Assembly (NCBI GenBank): GCA_052388455.1
Contig: JBQTIA010000128.1
Location: 1-62,118 of the forward strand
Reading direction: 5' to 3'
DNA from: CAZSNH01 sp052388455
GTDB lineage: Bacteria; Pseudomonadota; Alphaproteobacteria; Rhizobiales; Hyphomicrobiaceae
Length of the DNA: 62,118 bases
Shown: one piece after another, positions 15,492 to 24,824 of the stretch
Layout: every line of letters starts with the position of its first letter
How positions within the stretch are numbered: position 1 is the first letter of the stretch
Made by a program: the position numbers and the translations under genes
Notes under the pieces: model-generated
Told to the model about the DNA's origin: nothing
Seen by the model: only the letters and a program-made list of their open reading frames with translations
Database searches by the model: none

Positions 15492-17483
15492 TCAGCCGCC
15501 CATCCGGTCGACGAAAGAGCGCGCGACCACGTAGGCATTCTCGCCGAAGCGCGCGAGAACGCCGCCGACGATGGCGGCAGCCGCCCACCCGGCCCATCGC
15601 GCCGCCGAGCGGGCGTAGTTGATCCCTACCTTCACCTCGATGACCTGATCGGGCAAAGCCGTCTCGGCCATCAGGCCATCTCCGCCGACGGTCCGCGCGG
15701 AGACGATGAGCTGGAGACGGCGCCGTCCGCGTGCCCGCGGAGTGACCGCCCATCGCCAGCTCGCGAAGTCGTCGGCCATCACGCCCAGCACGTTGTCGAT
15801 CCACTGCGTCTCGGGTGACGCCGTCTCGACGACGAACCCGCCGTCCGGCGCCCGCAGGCGCACCGTCATCGCCTTCGACACCATGATCTCATGACGATAG
15901 ATGCCGCCGCCGGCCTGCATGCCCTCGGCGATGGCCTTGACCTCGGCTCGCGCCACCCGCGCCTCGACGATGACCGGCAGTCCGATGCGCATCCGGCGAG
16001 GGATGTTCTCGACGAGCTGACCGGCCTGAATGGTGGGCGCCACGGTCCGGCGGCGGGCATCGGCGCCGCCGCGCGTTGGTGGCTGTGTCTGCGGCTGAGC
16101 GGGTGGAAATGGCTGAGACGGTGATTGAGCCGGCGCCTGAGGCTGCATCGGCCGGTCAACACGAGCGCGAGGATCGGCCATGGCGTCGCTCGCAGCGGTG
16201 CCTCGCGGGCGCGCCACTTGTGCTCGTGGGTCGGGCGTCTGGCCGTCGGTCCACGGTGGCGGAGCCGGCGGACGGTATCCCTGTTGCGGCGGCGGAGCGT
16301 AGGGCATCGGCAGCGTCGGGCCGCCGCCGGGGGGCGACGGCGCAACAGGGAAGGGAAGCGGACCGGATGGAACAACGGGAATGGGCGGCGGCATTCGCTG
16401 CGGCGGGCGCGGACTGGCGGCGCCGACCGTCGGCTGCTGTGCAGGCGGAGCCCACTGCGAAGGTGGAGCCGGCTGCATCGGCGCCGGTGCTGGCGGCGGT
16501 GCCGCCGCGACCGGTTGCTGGTACTGAGGGGCCGAAATGGGAGCCTGAGACGCAGCCGGAGCAGACGCGGGCGGGAACGACGGGGCCGGGACCATGGGCT
16601 GCGGCGCGCCAGTCGGCGCCTCATAGGGCGATGGCTCCTGGGATGCGCTTAACTCCGAGCGCGGTCCGTAATCCGGCCGGGACGGAGCAGGTTGTGGCGG
16701 TAAAGCAGGCGCCGGGGCGACCTCCCTCGTTTCCACAGGCCGCACACTCTCCCAGGTCGGTTCGATCGGAATCCGCGCGGCGGACGCAGCGACGGACACG
16801 GGACGCTCGGTGCGGGATGGCTCGCCAGAGGCTTGCGCCGCGTCGCCGACGACTTGATCCTGCGGTACGGCGAGACCCGAAGACGGTGGCTCCGGCTGTG
16901 GCATTCGCTGGACTGCGGCCGCGGCGGGCTCCCGCTGCGGTGGCTGGGTTCGCGACTGCACGCGCTCGCGTGCGTCCGCGAGAATTTCGTCGGCACTGGC
17001 CGGCACTCGCCGGACGGGTGCCGTCTGGACATCCTTAAGCGCCTTGATCGCCTGCTCGAAGGTCATCCCCTGCGCCCTGAGCACATGCGCCGCCGTGCTG
17101 CGGCCTTCGCCCACGACCGCCGCCAGCACGATGGCGCCGTTGATCTCGCGGCGGCGGCTTTGACTGGCGGCCGCGGCGGCAGCTTCGAGGATGCGCTTGA
17201 GATCGGGGGAGATCATCACCTGACGCTCCCCGCCCTCGACCTGCCTCTCCTCGATGCGTCCGAGGTGGGCGGAAATGTCGGCCGACAGGCGCCCGATGTC
17301 GATGTCGCTGGACTTCAGGACCACCGTCGCTTCCGGGTCCTCGGCGAGCGCCAGCAGCAGGTGCTCGACCGTCACCTGCAGGTGCGCCTGCGCGTCGGCG
17401 TAGGCGGCCGCCCGCGACAGCGTCGCCACGAGGTACGGCGACATCGGAATCCTGCCCAGTTCGTCGACGATGATTTTGGTCAC
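15492..17483 (-). CDS. Clp N-domain protein with Pro-rich linker and C-terminal membrane-anchored domain
   Basis: The 663-residue protein starts at GTG 17483 with GAGGGA four bases upstream. Residues about 1-160 match two ClpA/ClpB-type N-domain repeats (VTVEHLLLALAEDPEA; REINGAIVLAAVVGEG). Then come roughly 330 residues very rich in Pro, Ala and Gln, and a C-terminal module (about 490-640) of beta-sandwich appearance with PRRMRIGLPVIVEARV and TASPETQWI, ending in one membrane helix (WAGWAAAAIVGGVLARF). No AAA ATPase or protease domain is present, so it is not a Clp chaperone. Clp-N domains bind peptides or adaptors, suggesting a sensor tethered to the inner membrane. Function unknown. Confidence 0.75.
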   Translation of the reverse strand: MTKIIVDELGRIPMSPYLVATLSRAAAYADAQAHLQVTVEHLLLALAEDPEATVVLKSSDIDIGRLSADISAHLGRIEERQVEGGERQVMISPDLKRILEAAAAAASQSRRREINGAIVLAAVVGEGRSTAAHVLRAQGMTFEQAIKALKDVQTAPVRRVPASADEILADARERVQSRTQPPQREPAAAAVQRMPQPEPPSSGLAVPQDQVVGDAAQASGEPSRTERPVSVAASAARIPIEPTWESVRPVETREVAPAPALPPQPAPSRPDYGPRSELSASQEPSPYEAPTGAPQPMVPAPSFPPASAPAASQAPISAPQYQQPVAAAPPPAPAPMQPAPPSQWAPPAQQPTVGAASPRPPQRMPPPIPVVPSGPLPFPVAPSPPGGGPTLPMPYAPPPQQGYRPPAPPPWTDGQTPDPRAQVARPRGTAASDAMADPRARVDRPMQPQAPAQSPSQPFPPAQPQTQPPTRGGADARRRTVAPTIQAGQLVENIPRRMRIGLPVIVEARVARAEVKAIAEGMQAGGGIYRHEIMVSKAMTVRLRAPDGGFVVETASPETQWIDNVLGVMADDFASWRWAVTPRARGRRRLQLIVSARTVGGDGLMAETALPDQVIEVKVGINYARSAARWAGWAAAAIVGGVLARFGENAYVVARSFVDRMGG

Positions 17484-17749
17484 GGATTCCCTCTCAGCCG
17501 GACGCGGACGGCGTGGTCCGCAGCTCTCAGCGTCCGCTGGTTTACTATGCCGTCGCCGGCTGCGCACCTTCTGGAGGCACGCCGAACTTCTCCGCCTGCA
17601 ATGGCTGCGCTATAGACGCCGAATGTGAGGGAATTCCGTTTCCGGCAGGCGGTCGGGTTTTCCCATGCGCAACTTATCTGGCGCCGGTTCCGGAACAAGG
17701 CCACAAAGCCTTGAATTAACAAGCAAACCAATCAAGGCACACCGACCCC

Positions 17750-18697
17750 ATGGCGAAAGACAACGGCAGCACCCAGATGTCGCCGCCGGCCGATATCTCG
17801 GCACACGTGCAGGCCCGCATCCTGGCCGAAGCGCTTCCCAACATGCTGCGCTACGACGAGCAGACCGTCGTCATCAAATTTGGCGGCCACGCCATGGGTG
17901 ACGAGGCGCTCTCCAACGCCTTCGCGCAGGACGTGGTGTATCTCAAGCAGTCCGGCGTCAACCCGATCGTCGTCCACGGCGGCGGGCCGCAGATCGCCAA
18001 CATGCTGAAGAAGCTCGATATTAAGAGTGATTTTGTGCATGGGCTCAGAGTCACCGACAAGGCGACGGTGGAAATCGTCGAAATGGTGCTCGCCGGGCTC
18101 ATCAACAAAGACATCGTCTCAGCCATCAATCGTCAGGGCGGCAAGGCGGTAGGGATTTCCGGCAAGGACGCCAACCTGATGATCGCGCGGCGCATCACCG
18201 AGATGCCGGACCCGAAGACCAACGTCATGACACCGGTCGACCTCGGTTTCGTCGGCGATCCGGCCGAGGTCAATCCGCACATCGTCGACGTGATCTCGAA
18301 GTCCGACCTGATCCCGGTCATCGCGCCGGTAGGCGCCACCCGCGACGGCGAGACGATGAACATCAACGCCGACAGCTTCGCCTCCGCGCTCGCCGCCCGC
18401 ATGCAGGCCAAGCGCCTGCTGCTGCTAACCGACGTCGAGGGCGTGCTCGACCGACAGGGCAAGCTGATCGAAGAGCTTTCAGTCGACGAGGCGCGCGACC
18501 TGATCCGCGACGGCACCATCTCGGGCGGCATGATCCCGAAGATCGAAGGCTGCATCGAGGTCGTAGAAGCCGGAGTCGAAGCGGTCGTCATCATCAACGG
18601 CAAGGTGCCGCATTCGGTGCTGCTGGAGCTGCTGACCGACCACGGCGCCGGCACGCTGGTCGGACGCCGCAAGGCGAAGCCGAAGAAAACGGCCTGA
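17750..18697 (+). CDS. argB: Acetylglutamate kinase
   Basis: The 315-residue amino-acid kinase phosphorylates N-acetylglutamate in arginine synthesis. Signatures are VIKFGGHAM near residue 40, VVHGGGPQIANMLKKLDI with FVHGLRVTD near residue 80, and LTDVEGVLD near residue 225. The N-terminal extension and the LRVTD region fit the arginine-inhibitable type. It is divergent from the Clp-N protein across about 265 bases in which I see no gene. A HAD nucleotidase gene follows. Confidence 0.95.
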   Translation: MAKDNGSTQMSPPADISAHVQARILAEALPNMLRYDEQTVVIKFGGHAMGDEALSNAFAQDVVYLKQSGVNPIVVHGGGPQIANMLKKLDIKSDFVHGLRVTDKATVEIVEMVLAGLINKDIVSAINRQGGKAVGISGKDANLMIARRITEMPDPKTNVMTPVDLGFVGDPAEVNPHIVDVISKSDLIPVIAPVGATRDGETMNINADSFASALAARMQAKRLLLLTDVEGVLDRQGKLIEELSVDEARDLIRDGTISGGMIPKIEGCIEVVEAGVEAVVIINGKVPHSVLLELLTDHGAGTLVGRRKAKPKKTA

Positions 18698-18770
18698 TCG
18701 TCACGGGGCGCGACGTCTCCCCCGCACAAGGCACCCCGTCTGCAACCACTCATCAGGCTTTGCACATCGC

Positions 18771-19544
18771 TTGTCACAGTCCCCCAGTCGCCCGCCGGCT
18801 CCGCTGATCGCAGTTGAGGTGCCAGGCCCTGCCGTCTCGACAGTGGCCGGGCCACGCGGCTTCGAGGCGACCAGCACCTGGATCTTCGACCTCGACAACA
18901 CGCTCTATCCGGCGGAGTGCAACCTCTTCGCCGAGGTCGATCAGCGGATGGGTGAGTTCATCGCCCGGTATCTCGGTGTTCCCTACGAGTACGCGCGGCA
19001 TCTCCAGAAGAGCTACTACCGCCAGTTCGGCACCACCCTTTCGGGTCTGATGCAGGTGCACAAGATGGAGCCGGGACCGTTCCTCGACTATGTGCACGAC
19101 ATCGACCTTTCGGTGCTGCCGGCCTCGCCGGAGCTGGCGGCGGCGATCGGGCGGCTGCCGGGTGAGCGGCTGATCTTCACCAACGGCTCACGCCGCCACG
19201 CCGAGCGCGTCGCCGAAAAGCTCGGTATCCTGCATCTCTTCGGCGGCATCTGCGACATCGCCGCGACGGAGTTCGTGCCGAAGCCCGAGCGCGATGCCTT
19301 CGACCGCATGATCCGGCGACACGGCGTCGATCCGGCGGCGGCGGCGATGTTTGAGGACATGCCCCACAACCTCGAAGCGCCGCACGCCCTCGGCATGACC
19401 ACCGTGCTCGTCCATTCGAGCTACATGGACCATCCCGTCCAGGAAGCGATGAAGCGCTGGACGTGTCTGCCCGACCACATCCACCACATGACGCAAGATT
19501 TGCGGGGGTTTCTTGTGGGCATCGTTCATTCCCGGTTGAAATAG
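18771..19544 (+). CDS. HAD-family pyrimidine 5'-nucleotidase-like phosphatase
   Basis: About 257 residues if the TTG at 18771 is used; the start is uncertain and the conserved domain begins near WIFDLDNTLYP. HAD motifs are clear: motif I DLDNT, motif II FTNGS, motif III lysine around VPKPERDAF and motif IV FEDMPHNLEAP. The helical cap (YYRQFGTTLSGLM) matches the SDT1/PHM8-like pyrimidine nucleotidase subfamily common in alphaproteobacteria. It lies 73 bases after argB and may be co-transcribed. Confidence 0.82.
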   Translation: MSQSPSRPPAPLIAVEVPGPAVSTVAGPRGFEATSTWIFDLDNTLYPAECNLFAEVDQRMGEFIARYLGVPYEYARHLQKSYYRQFGTTLSGLMQVHKMEPGPFLDYVHDIDLSVLPASPELAAAIGRLPGERLIFTNGSRRHAERVAEKLGILHLFGGICDIAATEFVPKPERDAFDRMIRRHGVDPAAAAMFEDMPHNLEAPHALGMTTVLVHSSYMDHPVQEAMKRWTCLPDHIHHMTQDLRGFLVGIVHSRLK

Positions 19545-19687
19545 CCACGCCGGAGATCGCGACGACGACCGGAGACCGTGGATCGGCCAACGCCGACTTG
19601 AACCTAAGTGAATTTTCTTGCACCATAGTGAGCCGGCAGGGGCCGGACGAGGACGCGCGGTGCCGAGAGGTGTCGCGTGGCTGAACG

Positions 19688-20929
19688 ATGCCGCTGGCAC
19701 TGCTGAAATACGGCCTGAAGCGAGGCCACCGGGAGGCGCCGCACTTCCGCTGGGCGGCGGACCTCGGCGCGTCCTACGACGTCGTCATCATCGGGGCCGG
19801 CGGGCACGGGCTCGCCACCGCTTACTATCTGGCGGCAACCCACGGCATTACGAACATCGCCGTGCTCGATAAAAGCTGGCTGGCGGGCGGCAACACCGCC
19901 CGCAACACCACCATCGTGCGCGCCAACTATCTCACGCCCGAAGGCGTCGCCTTCTACAAGGAATCGGTCGAGCTGTTCCGCTCGCTGTCGACCACGCTCG
20001 ACATCAACGTCATGTACACCGAGCGCGGGCACTTCACGCTCGCGCACACGGATGCCGCGATGCGCACCGCGCGCTGGCGGGCCGAGGTCAATACGCATCT
20101 CGGAGTCCGATCCGAGGTGATCGACGCGGCCGAGGTGAAACGGCTCTGCCCGGTGTTGAACGTCTCGGAGGAGGCGCGCTACCCCGTCCTCGGCGCGCTT
20201 TATCATCCGCCCGGCGCCATCGCACGGCACGACGCGGTCGCCTGGGGCTACGCCAAGGAAGCGATGCGGCGCGGCGTCGAGGTGCACCCCGAAACCGAGG
20301 TCCGCCGTATCCTGATCGACAAGGGCCGCGCCGTCGGCGTCGAGACGAGCCGAGGAACGATCCACGCCGGCCGCGTGCTGCAGGCGGTCGCCGGCGCGTC
20401 GAGCCACGTCGCCCGCATGGCCGGCTTGAAGCTGCCAATCCGGACGATCCCCTTGCAAGCCTGCGTCTCGGAGCCAGTGAAGCCGATCCTCGATCAGATC
20501 GTCGTCTCCGGCTCGCTGCACGTCTACATCTCGCAATCCGCGCGCGGCGAGATGGTGATGGGCGGCGCGACAGACCCTTACGGCCTTTATTCCACGCGCT
20601 CGACGCTCGACTTCAAGGAGAGCCTGATGGGCCCGATGCTGGAGCTGTTCCCGTTCATGGCGGAGCTGCGCATCTTGCGCCAGTGGGCCGGCATGGCCGA
20701 CATGACGCCGGACTTCTCGCCCGTGATGGGCCTCACCCCGATCGAGAATTACTTCATCGATGCCGGCTGGGGGACATGGGGCTTCAAGGCGACGCCGGTG
20801 TGCGGCAAGCGCATGGCGGAATGCATCGCCACCGGACGCCAGCCCGATCTCATCAAGCCATTCGCGCTGTCGCGCTTCTCGACGTTCGATCTCGTCGGCG
20901 AAAAAGGCGCGGCGTCGGTCGGACATTAG
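19688..20929 (+). CDS. soxB: Sarcosine oxidase-type beta subunit (FAD/FMN protein)
   Basis: The 413-residue flavoprotein has an FAD-binding start DVVIIGAGGHGLATAYYLA (residues about 30-48) and, near residue 180, ARHDAVAWGYA, the region that carries the covalent FMN histidine in heterotetrameric sarcosine oxidase. In that enzyme the beta subunit oxidises the N-methyl group of sarcosine. The same architecture (beta-delta-alpha-gamma) is used by N-methylglutamate dehydrogenase. Several loops (RANYLTPEGV; NVMYTERGHFTL) differ from textbook SoxB, so substrate identity is open. First gene of a four-gene operon. Confidence 0.88.
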   Translation: MPLALLKYGLKRGHREAPHFRWAADLGASYDVVIIGAGGHGLATAYYLAATHGITNIAVLDKSWLAGGNTARNTTIVRANYLTPEGVAFYKESVELFRSLSTTLDINVMYTERGHFTLAHTDAAMRTARWRAEVNTHLGVRSEVIDAAEVKRLCPVLNVSEEARYPVLGALYHPPGAIARHDAVAWGYAKEAMRRGVEVHPETEVRRILIDKGRAVGVETSRGTIHAGRVLQAVAGASSHVARMAGLKLPIRTIPLQACVSEPVKPILDQIVVSGSLHVYISQSARGEMVMGGATDPYGLYSTRSTLDFKESLMGPMLELFPFMAELRILRQWAGMADMTPDFSPVMGLTPIENYFIDAGWGTWGFKATPVCGKRMAECIATGRQPDLIKPFALSRFSTFDLVGEKGAASVGH

Positions 20930-20945
20930 AAGGGCCATTCGATCC

Positions 20946-21227
20946 GTGAAAATTCTCAAGTGTCCGCTGAACGGCCCGCGCAACATCTCGGAGTTCGTCT
21001 GGGGCGGCGAGGTAAAGCCGATGCCCGACCCCGCGACCGCGAGCGATTCGGAATGGACGGACTACCTCTTTCTCGAGGCCAACATCGCCGGCGAGATCCA
21101 CGAGTGGTGGCTGCACGCGCCGAGCAACACGTGGTTCATCGCACGGCGGAACACGCTCACCGACGAGGTGCTCGAAACGATGACCTATGACGCCTATGCG
21201 TCGCGGTATGCCGGAGCGCGGCCTTGA
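20946..21227 (+). CDS. soxD: Sarcosine oxidase-type delta subunit lacking zinc-site cysteines
   Basis: A 93-residue protein starting at GTG 20946 and overlapping the alpha-subunit gene by four bases. It aligns with SoxD: CPLNGPRNISEF at the N-terminus, EWTDYLFLEAN, EIHEWWLHA and NTWFIARRNTLTDEV. In the structurally known delta subunit, zinc is held by CPxC and later HxxxC residues. Here only the first Cys and the His remain: the second Cys is Asn (CPLN) and the later Cys is also replaced (APSNTWF). This pattern suggests the N-methylglutamate-dehydrogenase-like or another zinc-free branch rather than classical sarcosine oxidase. Confidence 0.85.
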   Translation: MKILKCPLNGPRNISEFVWGGEVKPMPDPATASDSEWTDYLFLEANIAGEIHEWWLHAPSNTWFIARRNTLTDEVLETMTYDAYASRYAGARP

Positions 21228-24133
21228 GCAGACTCGGACAGGGACGGATCGACCGCGCCGGCTTCGGACTGCTGATCGATGCGGCGCGCCCGCTGACGTT
21301 CACCTTCGATGGGCGGCTCCACAACGGCTTTCACGGCGACACGCTCGCCTCGGCGCTGCTGGCCGAGGGCCGCTCAGTTCTCTCGCGCTCGTTCAAGTAT
21401 CACCGGCCGCGCGGCGTGCTGACCATGGCAGGGCACGACGCCAACACGCTGGTGCAGGTGGCCGAGGAGCCGAACGTCCGCGCGGACGTGCATCGCCTCT
21501 CCGACGGTCTCGCGGTGCGTTCGGTCAACACGCTCGGCTCGCTCGATCGCGATCTCTACGCCGGCCTCGACAAACTCTCGCGGTTCCTTCCCGTCGGCTT
21601 TTATTACAAGACGTTCTTCCGGCCGGCCTGGGCGTGGAAATATTTCGAAAGGCCGATCCGGGCGCTCGCCGGGCTCGGGCATCTCGAACCCGCCGCACGC
21701 GCCAAATACTACGACAAGGCGTATCTGTTCGCCGACGTGCTGGTCGCCGGAGGCGGCCCGGCCGGGCTCGAAGTCGCCATCGCCGCAGCCGACGCCGGAG
21801 CCGACACGATCCTGATGGACGAGGAGCGGGAACCCGGCGGCTCGCTGCTCTACGGGCGCGGAGAACGCGGCCGGGACATGACCGATGCAACGCGTCATGC
21901 CCTTCTCGAAAGAGCGCGCCGCCAGCCGAACCTGCGCATCATGCCCGAGACGACGGTCAGTGGCATCTTCGCCGACACCTGGGTCTCGGCCATTTCCGGC
22001 AACCGGCTTTTCAAGGTCCGCGCGGACCACGTCGTCGTCGCCACGGGGGCGTTCGATCAGCCGCTCGTATTCCGCAACAATGATCGCCCCGGAATCATGT
22101 TCGCCGACGCGGCGCAGCGTCTAATGCGTCTCTACGGCGTGCGGCCCGGCACGCGTGCCGTCATCGCCACGACCAATCGCTTCGGCTACGAGGCCGCACT
22201 CGACCTCCATGACGTCGGCATCGAGGTTGCGGCCATCGTCGATCTCAATCCTCAACCGCCGGCGGCTTCGGAGGCCGCGCGGGTGCTCGGTATCCGGATC
22301 ATACCGGGCTCGACGATCGTCGATGCGAAGGGGGTCGGCCGAGTCGAGTCCGCGGGAATCGCCAGCATTACTGGCGAAGGCGCGGCGGCGAACTCCGTAG
22401 AATGGATCGCGTGCGACCTCGTGCTGGTGAGCGTCGGATACGCGCCGGCCCTCAATCTCGCCTGTCATGCGGGCGCGAAGGCTCGCTACGACACGAAGAT
22501 TCACATGCATCGGGCCGTCGACGTACCGCATGGCGTCTCGCTTGCGGGCGCCGCTGCGGGGGTGTGGTCGGACGATCTGATCTCCGCGTCGGCACGCCGG
22601 GCCGGAACGCGTGCCGCTGCACTGGCGCTCGGCCGGAACGCAGAAGAGGCCGAAGACGTGTTTGACCCGGCTGCCACGTCGATCACCCATCCCTATCCGA
22701 TCTTCACGCACCCGAAGGCCAAGGACTTCGTCGATTTCGATGAGGACGTTCAGGTCAAAGACCTCGTCGATACGGTCGCGGCCGGATACGACGACATTCA
22801 GCTCGTCAAGCGATACTCGACCGAAGGCTTCGGGCCGAGCCAGGGCCGCCATGCGAACCTGAACACGATCCGCATCGTAGCCCGAGCGACGGGGAAATCG
22901 CTCGAGGCCATCGGTACGACGACCTATCGGCCGCCACTGGTGCCGGAGAAATTCGGCCACATGGCGGGCCGCGCGTTCGAACCCGTGCGGCGGACGGCGA
23001 TGCATCAGCGCCACGTCGAGCTCGGCGCTCGGATGATGGTCGCCGGCACTTGGCTGCGGCCGGCGTACTACGGGCCGAAGTCAGAATGCGAGCGGCGCAT
23101 CGCGGAGGAGGTGAAGGCCGTCCGCGAGCGCGTTGGGCTCATCGACGTATCGACGCTCGGCGGCCTGGACATCCGCGGCCCGGACGCCGCTGCGTTCGTC
23201 GATCGCATGTATACGTGGAGCCATGGCACCCAGACCATCGGCCGCGCGCGATATGCGCTGATGTGCGACCAGACGGGTGTCGTCATCGACGACGGTGTCG
23301 CCTGCCGCCTTCACGAGCAGCACTACTATGTCACGGCGACCACGGGCGCGATCGATCAGGTCTACCGCACGATGACATGGTTCAACGTGCAATGGAAATT
23401 GGACGTCGACATCGCCAACGTCACCTCGGCTTACGCGGCGGTCAATCTCGCGGGGCCCAAAGCGCGCGCTCTGCTGCAGTCGCTCGGCGGAGATATCGAT
23501 CTTTCGCGTGAAGCCTTTCCCTACATGGCGATCAGAACCGGTACGCTGGCGGACATTCCGGTCCGCGTGCTGCGCGTCGGGTACGTCGGGGAGCTCGGCT
23601 ACGAGATTCACGCGCCGTCCGGCATGGGCGAGGCCCTGTGGGACACGCTGATGGAGAGGGGCCAGCCGCTCGGCATCACGCCGTTCGGTGTCGAGGCGCA
23701 GCGGGTGCTGCGATTGGAAAAGGGTCATCTCATCTTTGGCCAGGACACCGACGGGCTCACGCATCCGCTCGAAGCCGGGCTCGACTGGGCACTGGCGAAA
23801 AAAAAGCCGTACTACGTGGGCAAGCGCTCGATCGAGATGCTCGCGGCCAAGGGGCTCTCCCGCAAGCTCGTCGGATTCCGTCTGACGGGTCCGCGGTCGT
23901 TCGTTCCGAAGGAGTGCCATCTCGTGATCCGCGACGGAAACATCGTGGGGCGGATCACTTCGGTCGCGCGCTCGCCGACGCTCGGCGATGTGATCGGCCT
24001 CGCCTATGTGCCGCCGGACCTCGCGAGCATCGGCAGCCGCTTCGAAGTTCGCGTCGATGGTGGGACACTGATCGAGGCCGAAGTGGCGCGGACACCATTC
24101 TACGATCCCGGCAACGCGCGACAGGAGGTGTAA
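21224..24133 (+). CDS. soxA: Sarcosine oxidase-type alpha subunit
   Basis: The 969-residue subunit has an N-terminal ferredoxin-like Fer2_4 domain (TFTFDGRLHNGFHGDTLASALL), an NAD/FAD-binding domain with VLVAGGGPAGLEVAIAAADAGA near residue 170, and a C-terminal aminomethyltransferase (GcvT-like) half from about residue 590 (LGARMMVAGTWLRPAYYG; GELGYEIHAPS). In the enzyme, the methylene group is passed through an internal channel to tetrahydrofolate at this GcvT-like domain. It starts at TTG 21224, overlapping the delta gene. Length is normal for the family. Confidence 0.9.
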   Translation: MSRLGQGRIDRAGFGLLIDAARPLTFTFDGRLHNGFHGDTLASALLAEGRSVLSRSFKYHRPRGVLTMAGHDANTLVQVAEEPNVRADVHRLSDGLAVRSVNTLGSLDRDLYAGLDKLSRFLPVGFYYKTFFRPAWAWKYFERPIRALAGLGHLEPAARAKYYDKAYLFADVLVAGGGPAGLEVAIAAADAGADTILMDEEREPGGSLLYGRGERGRDMTDATRHALLERARRQPNLRIMPETTVSGIFADTWVSAISGNRLFKVRADHVVVATGAFDQPLVFRNNDRPGIMFADAAQRLMRLYGVRPGTRAVIATTNRFGYEAALDLHDVGIEVAAIVDLNPQPPAASEAARVLGIRIIPGSTIVDAKGVGRVESAGIASITGEGAAANSVEWIACDLVLVSVGYAPALNLACHAGAKARYDTKIHMHRAVDVPHGVSLAGAAAGVWSDDLISASARRAGTRAAALALGRNAEEAEDVFDPAATSITHPYPIFTHPKAKDFVDFDEDVQVKDLVDTVAAGYDDIQLVKRYSTEGFGPSQGRHANLNTIRIVARATGKSLEAIGTTTYRPPLVPEKFGHMAGRAFEPVRRTAMHQRHVELGARMMVAGTWLRPAYYGPKSECERRIAEEVKAVRERVGLIDVSTLGGLDIRGPDAAAFVDRMYTWSHGTQTIGRARYALMCDQTGVVIDDGVACRLHEQHYYVTATTGAIDQVYRTMTWFNVQWKLDVDIANVTSAYAAVNLAGPKARALLQSLGGDIDLSREAFPYMAIRTGTLADIPVRVLRVGYVGELGYEIHAPSGMGEALWDTLMERGQPLGITPFGVEAQRVLRLEKGHLIFGQDTDGLTHPLEAGLDWALAKKKPYYVGKRSIEMLAAKGLSRKLVGFRLTGPRSFVPKECHLVIRDGNIVGRITSVARSPTLGDVIGLAYVPPDLASIGSRFEVRVDGGTLIEAEVARTPFYDPGNARQEV

Positions 24134-24134
24134 G

Positions 24135-24824
24135 ATGCGACCTCAGCTCTCGTTCCTCCGCCGCACGCCGCTCAGAGTCCGGCTGGAGCAGTCGAGCATC
24201 ACGTGGACTGCGCTGGCCGACGCCGCCATCGCCGACGCACCATCGCCGGCTGCGGGCGCGCTGCCTCTCGCAATTGCCGATCTCTCGCCGCTGCCGCGCA
24301 TCGGCTTCAAGGGGCGCGGCACCATCGACGCCATGAAGAAACGCGGCGTTCTATTGGATGCGACGCCCAATCGCGCTTTCCGGCAGCCAGATGGCGGGTT
24401 GTGCCTCGTGCTAGGCACTGGCGAAGTGATGCTGCTGGCCAACCTGAAAGGCGAAGGGAATCGGCTCGAAGACCTCGCCGCCACCTGGCGCATCGACGAC
24501 GGCGAGCGAACCTATCCCCTGCTGCGCCGCGACAGCCATGCCTGGCTCGCGGTGATGGGTGAAGCGGCGCCCGCCCTGCTCGCCAAGCTGTGCGCCGTCG
24601 ATTTCAGGCCCGCGAAATTCGCCGACCTCTCGATCGCGCAGACGCCGCTGGCCAAGATCTCGGCGATCATAGTTCGCTGCGACGCAGGACCTGCACTGCG
24701 CTTCCATATGCTTGCCGACAGCACATCGGCCTTGTACTTGTGCGATGCCCTGCTGGATGCGGCGCGCGAGTTCGGCGGACATATCGTCGGCGTCAGCTCC
24801 GTTCGGGAACGGGAAGGATCATGA
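24135..24824 (+). CDS. soxG: Sarcosine oxidase-type gamma subunit
   Basis: The 229-residue protein begins one base after the alpha-subunit stop and resembles the small GcvT-like gamma subunit (GRGTIDAMKKRGV; RDSHAWLAVMG; FRPAKFADLSIAQTPLAKI). It has no cofactor motif of its own; in the heterotetramer it packs against alpha. Conservation of gamma subunits is low, so the call rests partly on its position in the beta-delta-alpha-gamma order. Its stop overlaps the start of the regulator gene by four bases (ATGA). Confidence 0.82.
   Translation: MRPQLSFLRRTPLRVRLEQSSITWTALADAAIADAPSPAAGALPLAIADLSPLPRIGFKGRGTIDAMKKRGVLLDATPNRAFRQPDGGLCLVLGTGEVMLLANLKGEGNRLEDLAATWRIDDGERTYPLLRRDSHAWLAVMGEAAPALLAKLCAVDFRPAKFADLSIAQTPLAKISAIIVRCDAGPALRFHMLADSTSALYLCDALLDAAREFGGHIVGVSSVREREGS

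Noticed and set aside
19604..20986. 460-codon minus-strand frame opposite the beta-subunit gene
   Set aside because: Antisense shadow of the flavoprotein gene.
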